In this document: piece after piece, positions 8,043 to 16,293 of the stretch | How the letters are laid out: every line of letters begins with the position of its first letter | How positions within the stretch are numbered: position 1 is the stretch's first letter | Assembly: GCF_013408145.1 (NCBI RefSeq) | Contig: NZ_JACBZI010000001.1 | Location: 2,866,001-2,930,000, forward strand | Length of the DNA: 64,000 nucleotides | Reading direction: 5' to 3' | From: Nocardioides marinus | GTDB taxonomy: Bacteria; Actinomycetota; Actinomycetes; Propionibacteriales; Nocardioidaceae | Made by a program: the position numbers and the translations under genes | The notes under the pieces: generated by a model | Databases searched by the model: none | The model's input: the letters and a program-made list of their open reading frames with translations, nothing else | What the model was told of the DNA's origin: nothing

Positions 8043-9398
8043 GTGAGCGCCACCCTGCGTGACCGCTACGTCCTCGAGGGCCTCCTGGGCTCCGGCGGCA
8101 TGGCCGACGTGCACCGCGCCACCGACAGCACGCTGGAGCGCAGCGTCGCGGTCAAGGTGCTCCGCGACGTGGCGGGCGAGGAGTCCGCCCGGCACCGGTT
8201 CGTGGCCGAGGCGCGCACGCTGGCCCGGCTCTCGCACCGCAACCTCGTGACGGTCCTCGACGCCGGCATCGGCGAGGACGACGACCGTCCCTTCCTCGTC
8301 ATGGAGCTGGTCGAGGGCCGCTCGCTCGACGACGCCCTGCGCTCCGGGCCGCTCCCAGCCGAGGACGCGGCCTCCGTCGGGGCCCAGCTCGCGGCAGGCC
8401 TGGCCTACGCCCACGAGCGCGGGGTCGTGCACCGTGACGTCAAGCCCGGCAACGTCCTGCTCAGCCACGACGGCCGGGTCAAGCTGGCCGACTTCGGCAT
8501 CGCCCGGCTGCTCGGCGACACCGCACGGCACACCCGCACCGGCACCGCCATCGGCACCGCCGCCTACCTCGCCCCCGAGCAGGTCCGCGGCGAGGACGTC
8601 ACCGGGGCCGCCGACACCTACTCCCTGGGCCTGGTCCTGCTGGAGTCGCTGACCGGCACCCGCGCCTTCCCCGGCAGTCCCACCGAGGCGGCACTGGCCC
8701 GCCTGCAGCGCGACCCCGACGTCCCCCAGACCCTCGGCGAGGGCTGGGTCACGCTGCTGACCGCCATGACCGCCTCCGACCCGGCCGCCCGCCCGGAGGC
8801 CGCCGAGGTCGCCCGGCTGCTCGCCGACGGCGCGCCCGACGCCGGCGCCACCCGCACCGCGCTCCTCACCGCGCCCGTGGCCACGGCGCCGCTGGCCGCC
8901 GCAGCCGCCCCCGCGGCCGCCGCTGCCGCGACTCCTGCCCGTGCCTCGGCTCCCGCCGGCAGCCGCGCCCCCACCGTCGACCGTGCGGGGGACGCCCTCG
9001 CCCGGACACCCGGCCGGGTGCTGGCCACCTGGCGCGGCCTGGAGCCGCACCAGCGCGGCGTCGCCGGTGCGGTCGCCGGGCTGGTCCTGCTGGTCGTGGT
9101 GGCCGGCCTCGCCGCCGGCGGCACCGCCCCCGAGCCCACGCCTACCGAGCCGGTCCAGCAGAGCACCACCCCCGCCGACGACCCCACCGACTCGGAGGGG
9201 TCACCGGGGGACGACCAGGACGACGAGACCAGCGAGGACCCGGGCGACTCGGACGACTCGGGCGACTCGGGCGACTCGGGCGACTCGGGCGACGACCTGC
9301 TCTCCCCCGTGGTCACCGACCCCAGCGTCCTCTCCCCCGGCAAGAGCAAGGGCAAGGGGAAGAGCAAGGACAAGTCCAAGGGCCGCGACAAGGACTGA
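8043..9398 (+). CDS. Membrane serine/threonine protein kinase (Hanks type)
   Basis: 451-aa eukaryotic-like kinase. The N-terminal kinase domain shows the glycine loop GSGGMADVH, catalytic Lys38 (AVKVL), catalytic loop HRDVKPGN with Asp132, DFGIARLL and LAPEQ. An Ala/Pro-rich juxtamembrane linker leads to a single transmembrane helix at about residues 340-360 (AGAVAGLVLLVVVAGLAAGG). The outer segment lacks PASTA domains: it is acidic, with GDS repeats, and ends in a Lys/Gly/Ser-rich tail. GTG start preceded by GAGGAGT. Substrates are unknown; no phosphatase gene is adjacent. Confidence 0.92.
   Translation: MSATLRDRYVLEGLLGSGGMADVHRATDSTLERSVAVKVLRDVAGEESARHRFVAEARTLARLSHRNLVTVLDAGIGEDDDRPFLVMELVEGRSLDDALRSGPLPAEDAASVGAQLAAGLAYAHERGVVHRDVKPGNVLLSHDGRVKLADFGIARLLGDTARHTRTGTAIGTAAYLAPEQVRGEDVTGAADTYSLGLVLLESLTGTRAFPGSPTEAALARLQRDPDVPQTLGEGWVTLLTAMTASDPAARPEAAEVARLLADGAPDAGATRTALLTAPVATAPLAAAAAPAAAAAATPARASAPAGSRAPTVDRAGDALARTPGRVLATWRGLEPHQRGVAGAVAGLVLLVVVAGLAAGGTAPEPTPTEPVQQSTTPADDPTDSEGSPGDDQDDETSEDPGDSDDSGDSGDSGDSGDDLLSPVVTDPSVLSPGKSKGKGKSKDKSKGRDKD
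9246..9290 (+). repeat. 9-bp microsatellite in the kinase gene
   Basis: Five head-to-tail copies of GACTCGGGC (the first reads GACTCGGAC), encoding Asp-Ser-Gly/Asp triplets in the extracytoplasmic tail. In-frame copy number could vary by slippage. Confidence 0.85.
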
Positions 9399-9441
9399 CC
9401 GACCACGGTCGCGGCTCAGGACCGCGGGCTACGGTGGTGAC

Positions 9442-9825
9442 ATGGCCACGATCGAGCTGACCACCGAGAACTTCGAGTCCCACGTGAAGGACGACGACAT
9501 CCTGTTCGTCGACTTCTGGGCCAGCTGGTGCGGCCCGTGCCAGCAGTTCGCCCCGACGTACGAAGCTGCCAGCGAGTCCCACCCCGACGTCACGTTCGGG
9601 TCGGTGAACACCGAGGAGCAGCAGGAGCTCGCCTCGGCGGCTGGCATCTCCTCGATCCCGACACTGATGGCCTTCCGCGAGGGCATCCTGGTCTTCGCCC
9701 AGCCCGGTGCGCTGCCGCCGGCGGGCCTCGACCAGCTGATCGGCGCGGTCAAGGGGCTCGACATGAACGACGTGCGCGCCCAGGTCGCCGCCCAGGCCGA
9801 GCAGCCCGGTGACGCCCGGGGCTGA
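9442..9825 (+). CDS. Thioredoxin-family protein
   Basis: 127-aa protein with the thioredoxin fold. FWASWCGPCQQFAP holds the redox CxxC (Cys30/Cys33) and SSIPTLMAF the cis-proline. Slightly longer than classical thioredoxin through an Ala/Gln-rich C-terminal extension. No signal peptide, so cytoplasmic. Its reductase partner is not in the window. ATG chosen because the thioredoxin beta-strand begins right after it. Confidence 0.9.
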   Translation: MATIELTTENFESHVKDDDILFVDFWASWCGPCQQFAPTYEAASESHPDVTFGSVNTEEQQELASAAGISSIPTLMAFREGILVFAQPGALPPAGLDQLIGAVKGLDMNDVRAQVAAQAEQPGDARG

Positions 9826-9901
9826 GCCCCCGGCCCACACCTGAGCGGGCTCAGCCGCGCCTGCGCGGACCGCGGTCCGGGCAGGTGCGGCCCCCGGCCG
9901 G

Positions 9902-10156
9902 TCAGTCGGTGGTGCGGGTGTCGGCGTCGGAGGGCTCGGACGACTCCGGCTGGTCGCCGAAGACACCGCGCTTGCGGGCGTCCTCGACCTTGCGCAGGTG
10001 ACGCACCAGGCTCCAGCCGAGCAGACCGACGGCCACGAAGCCGGCGATGAAGATGACGAAGGCGATCGAGCCGGCCTTGACGTCCTCCGCCTCCGGGACC
10101 TCGTCGACGAGCCCGAGGACGAGGGGGAGGACCGAGTGGACGACGTCGAGCAACAT
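9902..10156 (-). CDS. Small single-span membrane protein downstream of mca
   Basis: 84-aa protein with one clear transmembrane helix (SIAFVIFIAGFVAVGLLGWS, about residues 30-50) and a basic then acidic, Ser/Asp-rich C-terminal tail. It starts 2 bases after the mca stop, so it is cotranscribed with mca. No catalytic motif is visible. I do not recognise a named family. Confidence 0.75.
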   Translation of the reverse strand: MLLDVVHSVLPLVLGLVDEVPEAEDVKAGSIAFVIFIAGFVAVGLLGWSLVRHLRKVEDARKRGVFGDQPESSEPSDADTRTTD

Positions 10157-10158
10157 GC

Positions 10159-11085
10159 TCAGATCCTCCCACCGGTGGCGTCAGGGTGGTCCAGCAGCCC
10201 CGCGAAGAGGTCGTCCTCGGGCGTGGGCGCCTCGACGTGGCTCGTGACGAGCTCGTAGTCCTCGGTGGGCCACACCTCGGCCTGCAGCTCTCGTGGGATG
10301 GCGAACCAGAAGCCGTCGGGGTCGATCTGGGTGGCGTGGGCCAGCAGCGCCTGGTCGCGGACGCCGAACCACCGGTCGCAGACCACCCGGGTGGTGATCC
10401 GGGCGTCCCACTCCGGCTCGGGCTTCCAGTCCTTGAGCCGCTCCTCCCACGGCGACTCCAGCCCGTGCTGCTGCATGGCGTCGTGCAGCGCCTGCATCCG
10501 CGGCCGGTTGAAGGAGTGGTGGTAGTAGAGCTTCGCGGGCTGCCAGGGCTCCCCCGCCTCCGGGAACCGGTCGGGGTCACCGGCGGCCTCGAAGGCGGCG
10601 ACGGACACCTCGTGGCAGCGGATGTGGTCGGGGTGCGGGTAGCCGCCGCGCTCGTCGTACGTCGTCAGCACGTGCGGCCGCACGGCGCGCACGATCCGCA
10701 CCAGCGCCGCGACCGACTCCTCCAGCGGCGCCAGCCCGAAACAGCCCTCGGGCAGCGGCGGCTTCGGGTCGCCGTCGGGCCAGCCGGAGTCGACGAACCC
10801 GAGCCAGTGCTGGGTGATGCCCAGGATGTCGCGGGCGCGCTCCATCTCCTGGCGACGCACCTCGGTGATGTTGGCCAGGATCTCGGGACGGTCCATCTTC
10901 GGGTTGAGGATCGACCCCCGCTCCCCACCGGTGCAGGTCACCACGTGCACCTCGGCGCCCTCGGCGACGTAGCGGGCGGTGGAGGCGGCACCCTTGCTCG
11001 ACTCGTCGTCGGGGTGGGCGTGGACGTGCATCAGACGCAGACCGGCGTACGGCCTGTCCTGGGGCTCCTGCGACATGCCCTCCAT
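10159..11085 (-). CDS. mca: Mycothiol S-conjugate amidase
   Basis: 308-aa zinc amidase that cleaves mycothiol S-conjugates to a mercapturic acid plus GlcN-Ins, a detoxification step specific to Actinobacteria. Zinc and active-site motifs are visible: [11 protein letters not shown] near residue 20 and HPDHIRCHE near residue 155. The related deacetylase MshB has the same fold, but [16 protein letters not shown] and the length favour Mca. A second ATG 9 bases downstream (11076) could also be the start. Divergent from the DUF4307 gene with about 50 bp between them. Confidence 0.92.
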   Translation of the reverse strand: MEGMSQEPQDRPYAGLRLMHVHAHPDDESSKGAASTARYVAEGAEVHVVTCTGGERGSILNPKMDRPEILANITEVRRQEMERARDILGITQHWLGFVDSGWPDGDPKPPLPEGCFGLAPLEESVAALVRIVRAVRPHVLTTYDERGGYPHPDHIRCHEVSVAAFEAAGDPDRFPEAGEPWQPAKLYYHHSFNRPRMQALHDAMQQHGLESPWEERLKDWKPEPEWDARITTRVVCDRWFGVRDQALLAHATQIDPDGFWFAIPRELQAEVWPTEDYELVTSHVEAPTPEDDLFAGLLDHPDATGGRI

Positions 11086-11135
11086 CGTAGGAGGGCGCCC
11101 GCGAGCGCCGACCGCGAGGATGGGACCATCGGGGG

Positions 11136-11537
11136 GTGACCTCGCAGGACCTCATGGCGCAGCGGTACGGCGCTCCCTCGCCCTGGCGGCGTCGCACGGC
11201 CGTGGTCCTGACCGTCGTGCTCGCGGCCGTGGCCGGCCTGCTGGTCGCGTGGGCCGCCTGGAGCCACGCGACCCCCGAGGCGCGCTCGGAGCTGGTCGGC
11301 TTCACCGTGACCGACGAGCACGAGGTCGTGGCGGACGTGCAGGTGCAGCTCAGCGACCGGGCCGCCGGTGTGCAGTGCGTGCTGCGGGCCCTGGCCGAGG
11401 ACAAGAGCGCCGTCGGCGAGGCCGTCTTCACCCCCGAGTCCTCGGGGCGGCTGAACGTCTCGATCCGCACCGAGCGTCGGGCCACCGCCGTGGAGAAGGT
11501 CGGCTGCACCGCGGAGGGGCAGCAGCGCCCCCGCTGA
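11136..11537 (+). CDS. DUF4307 membrane protein
   Basis: 133-aa protein: short basic N-terminus, one transmembrane helix ([20 protein letters not shown], about residues 22-45) and a small extracytoplasmic domain with two cysteines (VQCVLRAL and [10 protein letters not shown]). DUF4307 proteins are commonly found between mca and greA in Actinobacteria, as here. Function unknown. GTG start. Confidence 0.82.
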   Translation: MTSQDLMAQRYGAPSPWRRRTAVVLTVVLAAVAGLLVAWAAWSHATPEARSELVGFTVTDEHEVVADVQVQLSDRAAGVQCVLRALAEDKSAVGEAVFTPESSGRLNVSIRTERRATAVEKVGCTAEGQQRPR

Positions 11538-11833
11538 CCCGCCACCCCCGCGACCGGCGCCGACCGGGCGGCTCGTGGGTGCGCCCCGGCGCCACCCCAC
11601 CCCGGAGGGTGTGCGGAGGGACCTGCGCGAGGGCCTGGTCGTTGCTACAGTGACGCGATCGACCGTCCCGCAGGGCTGCTTCGCGAAACGGCCCGCGACC
11701 TCCGTCGTACGGCCATTCGCAGCCGACCGGAGGCGGTCGAGACAGTTCGCACCCGACAGTGACGAGACGGGCCGGCGGGCCGCACCGCGAGAGGCGGAGC
11801 GGGGTCCCGCGGCTCCATGGCAGGAGTTCCCCA

Positions 11834-12337
11834 ATGACGCAGTCCCCGCAGCAGGAGAAGATCTGGCTCACCCAGGCGGCCCACGACAAGCTGGTCGCCG
11901 AGCTGGAGGACCTCAAGGGCCCCGTGCGCCAGGAGGTCATCGAGCGCATCAGCGCGGCCCGCGACGAGGGCGACCTGAAGGAGAACGGCGGCTACCACGC
12001 CGCTCGTGAGGAGCAGGGCCGCATCGAGGGGCGCATCCGCCAGCTCGAGGACATGCTCCGCCGCGCCGAGGTCGGCGAGACGCCCCCCGACGACGGTGTC
12101 GTCGAGCCCGGCATGAAGGTGACCTACAAGTTCGTGGGCGACGACGACGACGAGGCCGAGACGTTCCTGCTCGGCGCACGCGAGATCGAGCCCGAGGGCC
12201 TGACCGTCTACAGCCCGCAGTCCCCGCTCGGCGCTGCCATCAACGGCGCCAAGCGCGGCGACACCGTGTCCTACGAGGCACCCAACGGCAAGACGCTCGA
12301 GGTCGTCGTCCTCGACGCGGAGCCCTACACGGGCTGA
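11834..12337 (+). CDS. greA: Transcription elongation factor GreA
   Basis: 167-aa GreA. The N-terminal coiled coil carries the acidic tip (ARDEGDLKENGGYHAARE, about residues 38-55) that stimulates transcript cleavage in backtracked RNA polymerase. The C-terminal FKBP-like domain contains SPLGAAINGAKRGDTVSYEA. ATG preceded by AGGAG at proper spacing. The roughly 300-bp upstream gap (11538-11833) holds no gene; it presumably carries the greA promoter and leader, but I see no unambiguous -35/-10 pair. Followed by a triple palindrome cluster. Confidence 0.95.
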   Translation: MTQSPQQEKIWLTQAAHDKLVAELEDLKGPVRQEVIERISAARDEGDLKENGGYHAAREEQGRIEGRIRQLEDMLRRAEVGETPPDDGVVEPGMKVTYKFVGDDDDEAETFLLGAREIEPEGLTVYSPQSPLGAAINGAKRGDTVSYEAPNGKTLEVVVLDAEPYTG

Positions 12338-12344
12338 GCCCGGC

Positions 12345-12376
12345 GGCAGTTTCACCACCCGGGTGGTGACACTGCC
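12345..12376. terminator. Hairpin with 16-bp CACCACCC/GGGTGGTG core
   Basis: GGCAGT-tt-CACCACCC/GGGTGGTG-ac-ACTGCC: a fully paired 16-bp core inside outer 6-bp arms, with two mismatched positions. Starts 7 bases after the greA stop. Likely greA terminator. Confidence 0.75.
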
Positions 12377-12394
12377 CTGCTCGTCTCATGGAAC

Positions 12395-12432
12395 TGGCGC
12401 TGGTCGACCGGAATTCCGGTCGACCAGCGCCA
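12395..12432. repeat. Perfect 38-bp palindrome centred on GAATTC
   Basis: Arms TGGCGCTGGTCGACCGGAA and TTCCGGTCGACCAGCGCCA, with no loop. It sits midway between the convergent greA and ilvA genes, flanked on each side by a CACCACCCGGGTGG hairpin. As a terminator a zero-loop stem would be unusual; a protein-binding site or cruciform is possible. Confidence 0.9.
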
Positions 12433-12434
12433 TG

Positions 12435-12454
12435 TTCACCACCCGGGTGGCGAA
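12435..12454. terminator. Second CACCACCCGGGTGG hairpin
   Basis: TTCACCACCC/GGGTGGCGAA, a near copy of the core at 12351-12370, placed just beyond the ilvA stop on the minus strand. Likely ilvA terminator; both copies are followed by (A)CCGCCC or CTGCCC. Confidence 0.65.
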
Positions 12455-12461
12455 ACCGCCC

Positions 12462-13667
12462 TCACTCCAGCACCCGGTAGCCCTGCGCGCGCAGGGCGGA
12501 GAGCACCGCGTCGGAGTGCTCGGACCCCCGCGTCTCCAGCTGCAGCATGACGTCGACCTCGTCGACCGAGAGCAACGGTGAGATCCGTTCGTGGGCGACC
12601 TCGAGGACGTTGGCGCCGGAGTCACCGACGACGGCGAGCAGCCGCGCCAGGCCACCGGGCACGTCGGGGATCGTGACGTGCAGGTTGAGGTAGCGACCCG
12701 CGGCCGCCATGCCGTGACGGATCACCTTGCCCAGCAGCAGCGGGTCGATGTTCCCGCCCGAGACGACGGCCACGCACGGCGTCGGGAAGCGGCTGGGGTC
12801 GTCGAGCAGCGCAGCCACCGCGGCCGCGCCCGCCGGCTCGGAGACCAGCTTGGCGCGCTCGGCCAGCGCCAGCACCGCCCGGGCCAGGGAGTCCTCCGAG
12901 ACGGTCACGACGTCGTCCACGTGGTCGCGCACCGCCGCGAAGGTGAGGTCGCCGGGGCGCCCGACCGCGATGCCGTCGGCCATCGTGCGCATCTGCTCCA
13001 GCGGGGTGGGCCGCCCGGCCTCCAGCGAGCCGGGGTAGGCCGCGGCGTCCTTGGCCTGCACGCCGACGACGCGTACGTCGGGACGCACCGCCTTCACCGC
13101 CAGCGCCACGCCCGCCAGCAGCCCGCCGCCGCCGGTCGGCACCACGACGCTGGCCACCTCGGGGAGCTGCTCGAGGATCTCCAGCCCGACCGTCCCCTGG
13201 CCGGCGATCACGTCCTCGTGATCGAAGGGGTGGATGAACACCGCCCCGGTGCGCTCGGAGAACTCCCGCGCCGCGACCAGCGCGTCCTCGAGGTAGGTGC
13301 CGGTGAAGACCACCTCGGCGCCGTACCCGCGGGTGGCGCGCTCCTTCGGGATCGGCGCGCCCTCAGGCATGAAGACGGTGGCGCGGGTGCCGACGAGCTG
13401 GGCGGCCAGCGCCACGCCCTGGGCGTGGTTGCCGGCGCTGGCCGCGACCACGCCCCGCGCGCGCTCGGCCTCGCTGAGACGGGAGAGCCGGACGTAGGCG
13501 CCCCGGGCCTTGAAGGAGCCGGTGCGCTGGAGGTTCTCCGCCTTGATCCGCACCTCGCCGCCGGCCACGGCCGAGAGCCAGCGCGACTCCTCCATCGGGG
13601 TGCGCACCGCGACGCCGTCGAGGAGCAGTCGCGCCGCCTCGATCTCGGCGAGCCCCACCCGGCTCAT
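12462..13667 (-). CDS. ilvA: Threonine ammonia-lyase (threonine deaminase) with ACT domain
   Basis: 401-aa PLP enzyme converting threonine to 2-oxobutanoate and ammonia, the entry to isoleucine synthesis. The PLP lysine is K53 in RTGSFKARGA; the phosphate-binding loop is VVPTGGGGLLAG. One C-terminal ACT domain (about residues 325-401, LNLHVTIPDVPGGLARLLAV) gives the short form of the family. ATG at 13667 overlaps the upstream exporter stop by 4 bases. A catabolic TdcB-like role cannot be excluded from sequence alone. Confidence 0.92.
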   Translation of the reverse strand: MSRVGLAEIEAARLLLDGVAVRTPMEESRWLSAVAGGEVRIKAENLQRTGSFKARGAYVRLSRLSEAERARGVVAASAGNHAQGVALAAQLVGTRATVFMPEGAPIPKERATRGYGAEVVFTGTYLEDALVAAREFSERTGAVFIHPFDHEDVIAGQGTVGLEILEQLPEVASVVVPTGGGGLLAGVALAVKAVRPDVRVVGVQAKDAAAYPGSLEAGRPTPLEQMRTMADGIAVGRPGDLTFAAVRDHVDDVVTVSEDSLARAVLALAERAKLVSEPAGAAAVAALLDDPSRFPTPCVAVVSGGNIDPLLLGKVIRHGMAAAGRYLNLHVTIPDVPGGLARLLAVVGDSGANVLEVAHERISPLLSVDEVDVMLQLETRGSEHSDAVLSALRAQGYRVLE

Positions 13668-15058
13668 GCGGGGTCGTCCTCGCCACGGGTCGGGTCGGTG
13701 GGCGCTCCTCCGGTCTCGACGTAGTCCTCGTCCAGCTCCTCGACGGGGTCGTCGCCCGGATCGGTGTACGCCGCCAGGTGCTGCCCCACGGCGTTGAGCG
13801 CGGCCGCCAGCGGGACGGCCACCAGCGCGCCGACGATGCCGGCCACCAGCACGCCCACCGCGATCGCGACGATCACGCCGAGCGGGTGCACCGAGACCCA
13901 GCGGCCCATGAGGAAGGGCTGCAGCACGTGGCCCTCGAGCTGCTGGACCACGATGACGCCGATCAGCATCAGCAGGGCCGCCCAGGGCCCCTGGTCGACC
14001 AGCGCGACCAGGATCGCGACGGTGCCGGCCACCGTGGCACCCACCATCGGGACGAAGGCACCGAGGAAGACCAGGACACCGATCGCGGCCACGAAGGGCA
14101 GGCCCAGGACCGCGGCCCAGATGGAGATGCCGATGGCGTCGACGAGCGCGACGATCACCGTGGCGCGGACGAACTGGCGCAGCGAGATCCACGCGACCCG
14201 CCCGGAGGAGTCGAAGCGTGCCCGCGCCGAGCGCGGGGACAACCGCACGATCCACGCCCAGATGCGGGAGCCGTCGGCCATGAAGAAGTAGGTGGAGAAG
14301 AGCACGATGAAGAAGCCGGCGAAGACGTGTGTCAGCGTCGTCCCGAGCTCGGTGACCCGGGAGAGGATCTCGGCCTCGTCGGACCGCTCGGCGATGGCCT
14401 TCTGCGCCTGGTCGATGTAGCCGTCGATCTGGCTGTCGGTGGCGTGCAGCGGCCCCTCCTGGAGCCACTGCCGGATCTCGCCGAGACCGGCGACGGTGGA
14501 GTCGGCCAGGTCGCTGGCACCCCCGGCCACCTGCTGGCCCACGAAGGTCAGCAGCGCCACCACCGCGGCGATCCCCGTCGCGACCGTGAGCAGCGCCGCC
14601 AGGCCCCGTGGCACGCCCCAGCCCGACAGGCGGTCGACCAGCGGCACCGCCAGGGCGGTGATCAGCAGGGAGACGACCACCGGGACCACGATCACGACGA
14701 GGTAGCCCAGGACCCAGCCCACGACGGCCAGGGCACCCACGATCACCAGGAAGCGCCACGCCCAGGCCGCGGCCAGGTCGTAGCCGACCGGCACCGGGGA
14801 GCGCGTCATCGAGCTCACCGCCACGACCTGGGGCGGAGCCAGCTGTCGCTCACGCTCGTCGCGCAGCGCCGACCACTGGGAGAACAGCCGCTGCGCCAGG
14901 CCCTCGGCCTCGCTCTCGGAGCGCTCGCGGCGCAGCCGACGACGCTCCCCCAGCCGGATCCGCTCGGGGTCGGGGGCACCGGGGCGGTCGGGCCCGTTCC
15001 CGCTGCGGGGGCCGTCGGTCGGCCCGGGCGGCCCCGGGGGCGGCTGCTCGTCGCTCAT
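13664..15058 (-). CDS. AI-2E family transporter (PerM/TqsA-like)
   Basis: 464-aa polytopic membrane protein with a long Pro/Gly- and Arg-rich cytoplasmic N-terminus (about 100 residues) and around eight hydrophobic segments, for example VVIVVPVVVSLLITALAVPL and GVIVAIAVGVLVAGIVGALV. The family exports autoinducer-2-like or other solutes; the substrate here is unknown. Coupled to ilvA by an ATGA overlap, which could indicate a link with amino-acid efflux, although that is inference. Confidence 0.88.
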   Translation of the reverse strand: MSDEQPPPGPPGPTDGPRSGNGPDRPGAPDPERIRLGERRRLRRERSESEAEGLAQRLFSQWSALRDERERQLAPPQVVAVSSMTRSPVPVGYDLAAAWAWRFLVIVGALAVVGWVLGYLVVIVVPVVVSLLITALAVPLVDRLSGWGVPRGLAALLTVATGIAAVVALLTFVGQQVAGGASDLADSTVAGLGEIRQWLQEGPLHATDSQIDGYIDQAQKAIAERSDEAEILSRVTELGTTLTHVFAGFFIVLFSTYFFMADGSRIWAWIVRLSPRSARARFDSSGRVAWISLRQFVRATVIVALVDAIGISIWAAVLGLPFVAAIGVLVFLGAFVPMVGATVAGTVAILVALVDQGPWAALLMLIGVIVVQQLEGHVLQPFLMGRWVSVHPLGVIVAIAVGVLVAGIVGALVAVPLAAALNAVGQHLAAYTDPGDDPVEELDEDYVETGGAPTDPTRGEDDPA

Positions 15059-15090
15059 CGCCTCAACCTAGAGCACCGCACCCCCACCCC

Positions 15091-16281
15091 TCAGCGCGGC
15101 AGGGCCGCGGAGAGCGCCTGGTCCAGGTCGGCCACGAGGTCCTCGACGGACTCGATGCCGACGCTGAGGCGGACCAGGTCGGCGGGGACCTCCAGGTCGG
15201 TGCCGGCCACGCTCGCGTGGGTCATCCGACCGGGGTGCTCGATGAGGGACTCCACGCCGCCGAGGGACTCCCCCAGGGTGAAGACGTGGGTGCGCTCGCA
15301 GACGGCCAGGGCCGCAGCCTCACCGCCCTTGACGCGGAAGGAGACCATGCCGCCGAAGCGCTTCATCTGGCGTGCCGCCACCTCGTGGCCGGGGTGGTCG
15401 GGCAGGCCCGGGTAGATGACCTGCTCCACGGCCGGGTGGTCGAGCAGGTGGGCCACGATCCGCTCGGCGTTGTCGCAGTGCCGGTCCATCCGCACCGCGA
15501 GGGTCTTCAGGCCGCGCAGGGTCAGCCAGGCGTCGAACGGGCCGGCCACCGCGCCCATGGCGTTCTGGTGGAAGCGGATCCGGTCGGCGAGGTCGTCGTC
15601 GCGCACCACGAGGGCGCCGCCGACGACGTCGGAGTGCCCTCCGACGTACTTGGTGGTGGAGTGCACGACGACGTCGGCGCCGAGGGCCAGCGGCTGCTGG
15701 AGGTACGGCGAGGCGAAGGTGTTGTCGACGACCAGCAACGCGCCCGCGTCGTGGGCGACCGCGGCGAGCGCCTCGATGTCACCGATGCCGAGCAGCGGGT
15801 TGGTGGGGGTCTCGACCCAGACCAGCCGGGTCTCGCCGGGGCGGATGGCCGCGCGGACCGCGTCGACGTCGGAGACCGCCGCGGGGCTGTGGACCAGGCC
15901 CCAGACCTGCTCCACCTTGTCGAAGAGACGGAAGGTGCCGCCGTAGGCGTCGTCGGGGATCACGGCGTGCTGGCCGGGGCCGCACAGCGCACGGACCAGC
16001 GTGTCCTCGGCGGCCAGGCCGCTGGCGAAGGCGAAGCCGTGGGTGCCGCCCTCGACCGCGGCGAGCGCGCCCTCGAGCGCGGTGCGGGTGGGGTTGGCGG
16101 AGCGGGAGTACTCGTACCCGCCGCGCAGCCCTCCGACGCCGTCCTGCTTGTAGGTCGAGGTGGCGTAGATGGGCGGGATCACGGCGCCGGTGCTGGGGTC
16201 GGGCTCGTAGCCCGCGTGGATGGCGCGGGTCTCGAAGCCGGCGTCGGACCAGTAGGGCTGCTGCGCAGGGTGCTCGCTCAC
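15091..16281 (-). CDS. metB: Cystathionine gamma-synthase (Cys/Met metabolism PLP enzyme)
   Basis: 396-aa PLP-dependent trans-sulfuration enzyme. The Schiff-base lysine is K211 in VHSTTKYVGGHSD, with the conserved GYEYSRSANPTR and GGVESLIEHPGRMTH blocks. By family it condenses activated homoserine with cysteine to cystathionine, but cystathionine gamma-lyase has the same fold and motifs and cannot be fully excluded. The unknown gene upstream ends 12 bases before its start. The partner cbs lies about 37 kb away in this window. Confidence 0.88.
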   Translation of the reverse strand: MSEHPAQQPYWSDAGFETRAIHAGYEPDPSTGAVIPPIYATSTYKQDGVGGLRGGYEYSRSANPTRTALEGALAAVEGGTHGFAFASGLAAEDTLVRALCGPGQHAVIPDDAYGGTFRLFDKVEQVWGLVHSPAAVSDVDAVRAAIRPGETRLVWVETPTNPLLGIGDIEALAAVAHDAGALLVVDNTFASPYLQQPLALGADVVVHSTTKYVGGHSDVVGGALVVRDDDLADRIRFHQNAMGAVAGPFDAWLTLRGLKTLAVRMDRHCDNAERIVAHLLDHPAVEQVIYPGLPDHPGHEVAARQMKRFGGMVSFRVKGGEAAALAVCERTHVFTLGESLGGVESLIEHPGRMTHASVAGTDLEVPADLVRLSVGIESVEDLVADLDQALSAALPR

Positions 16282-16293
16282 CGGTCGAGAGTC

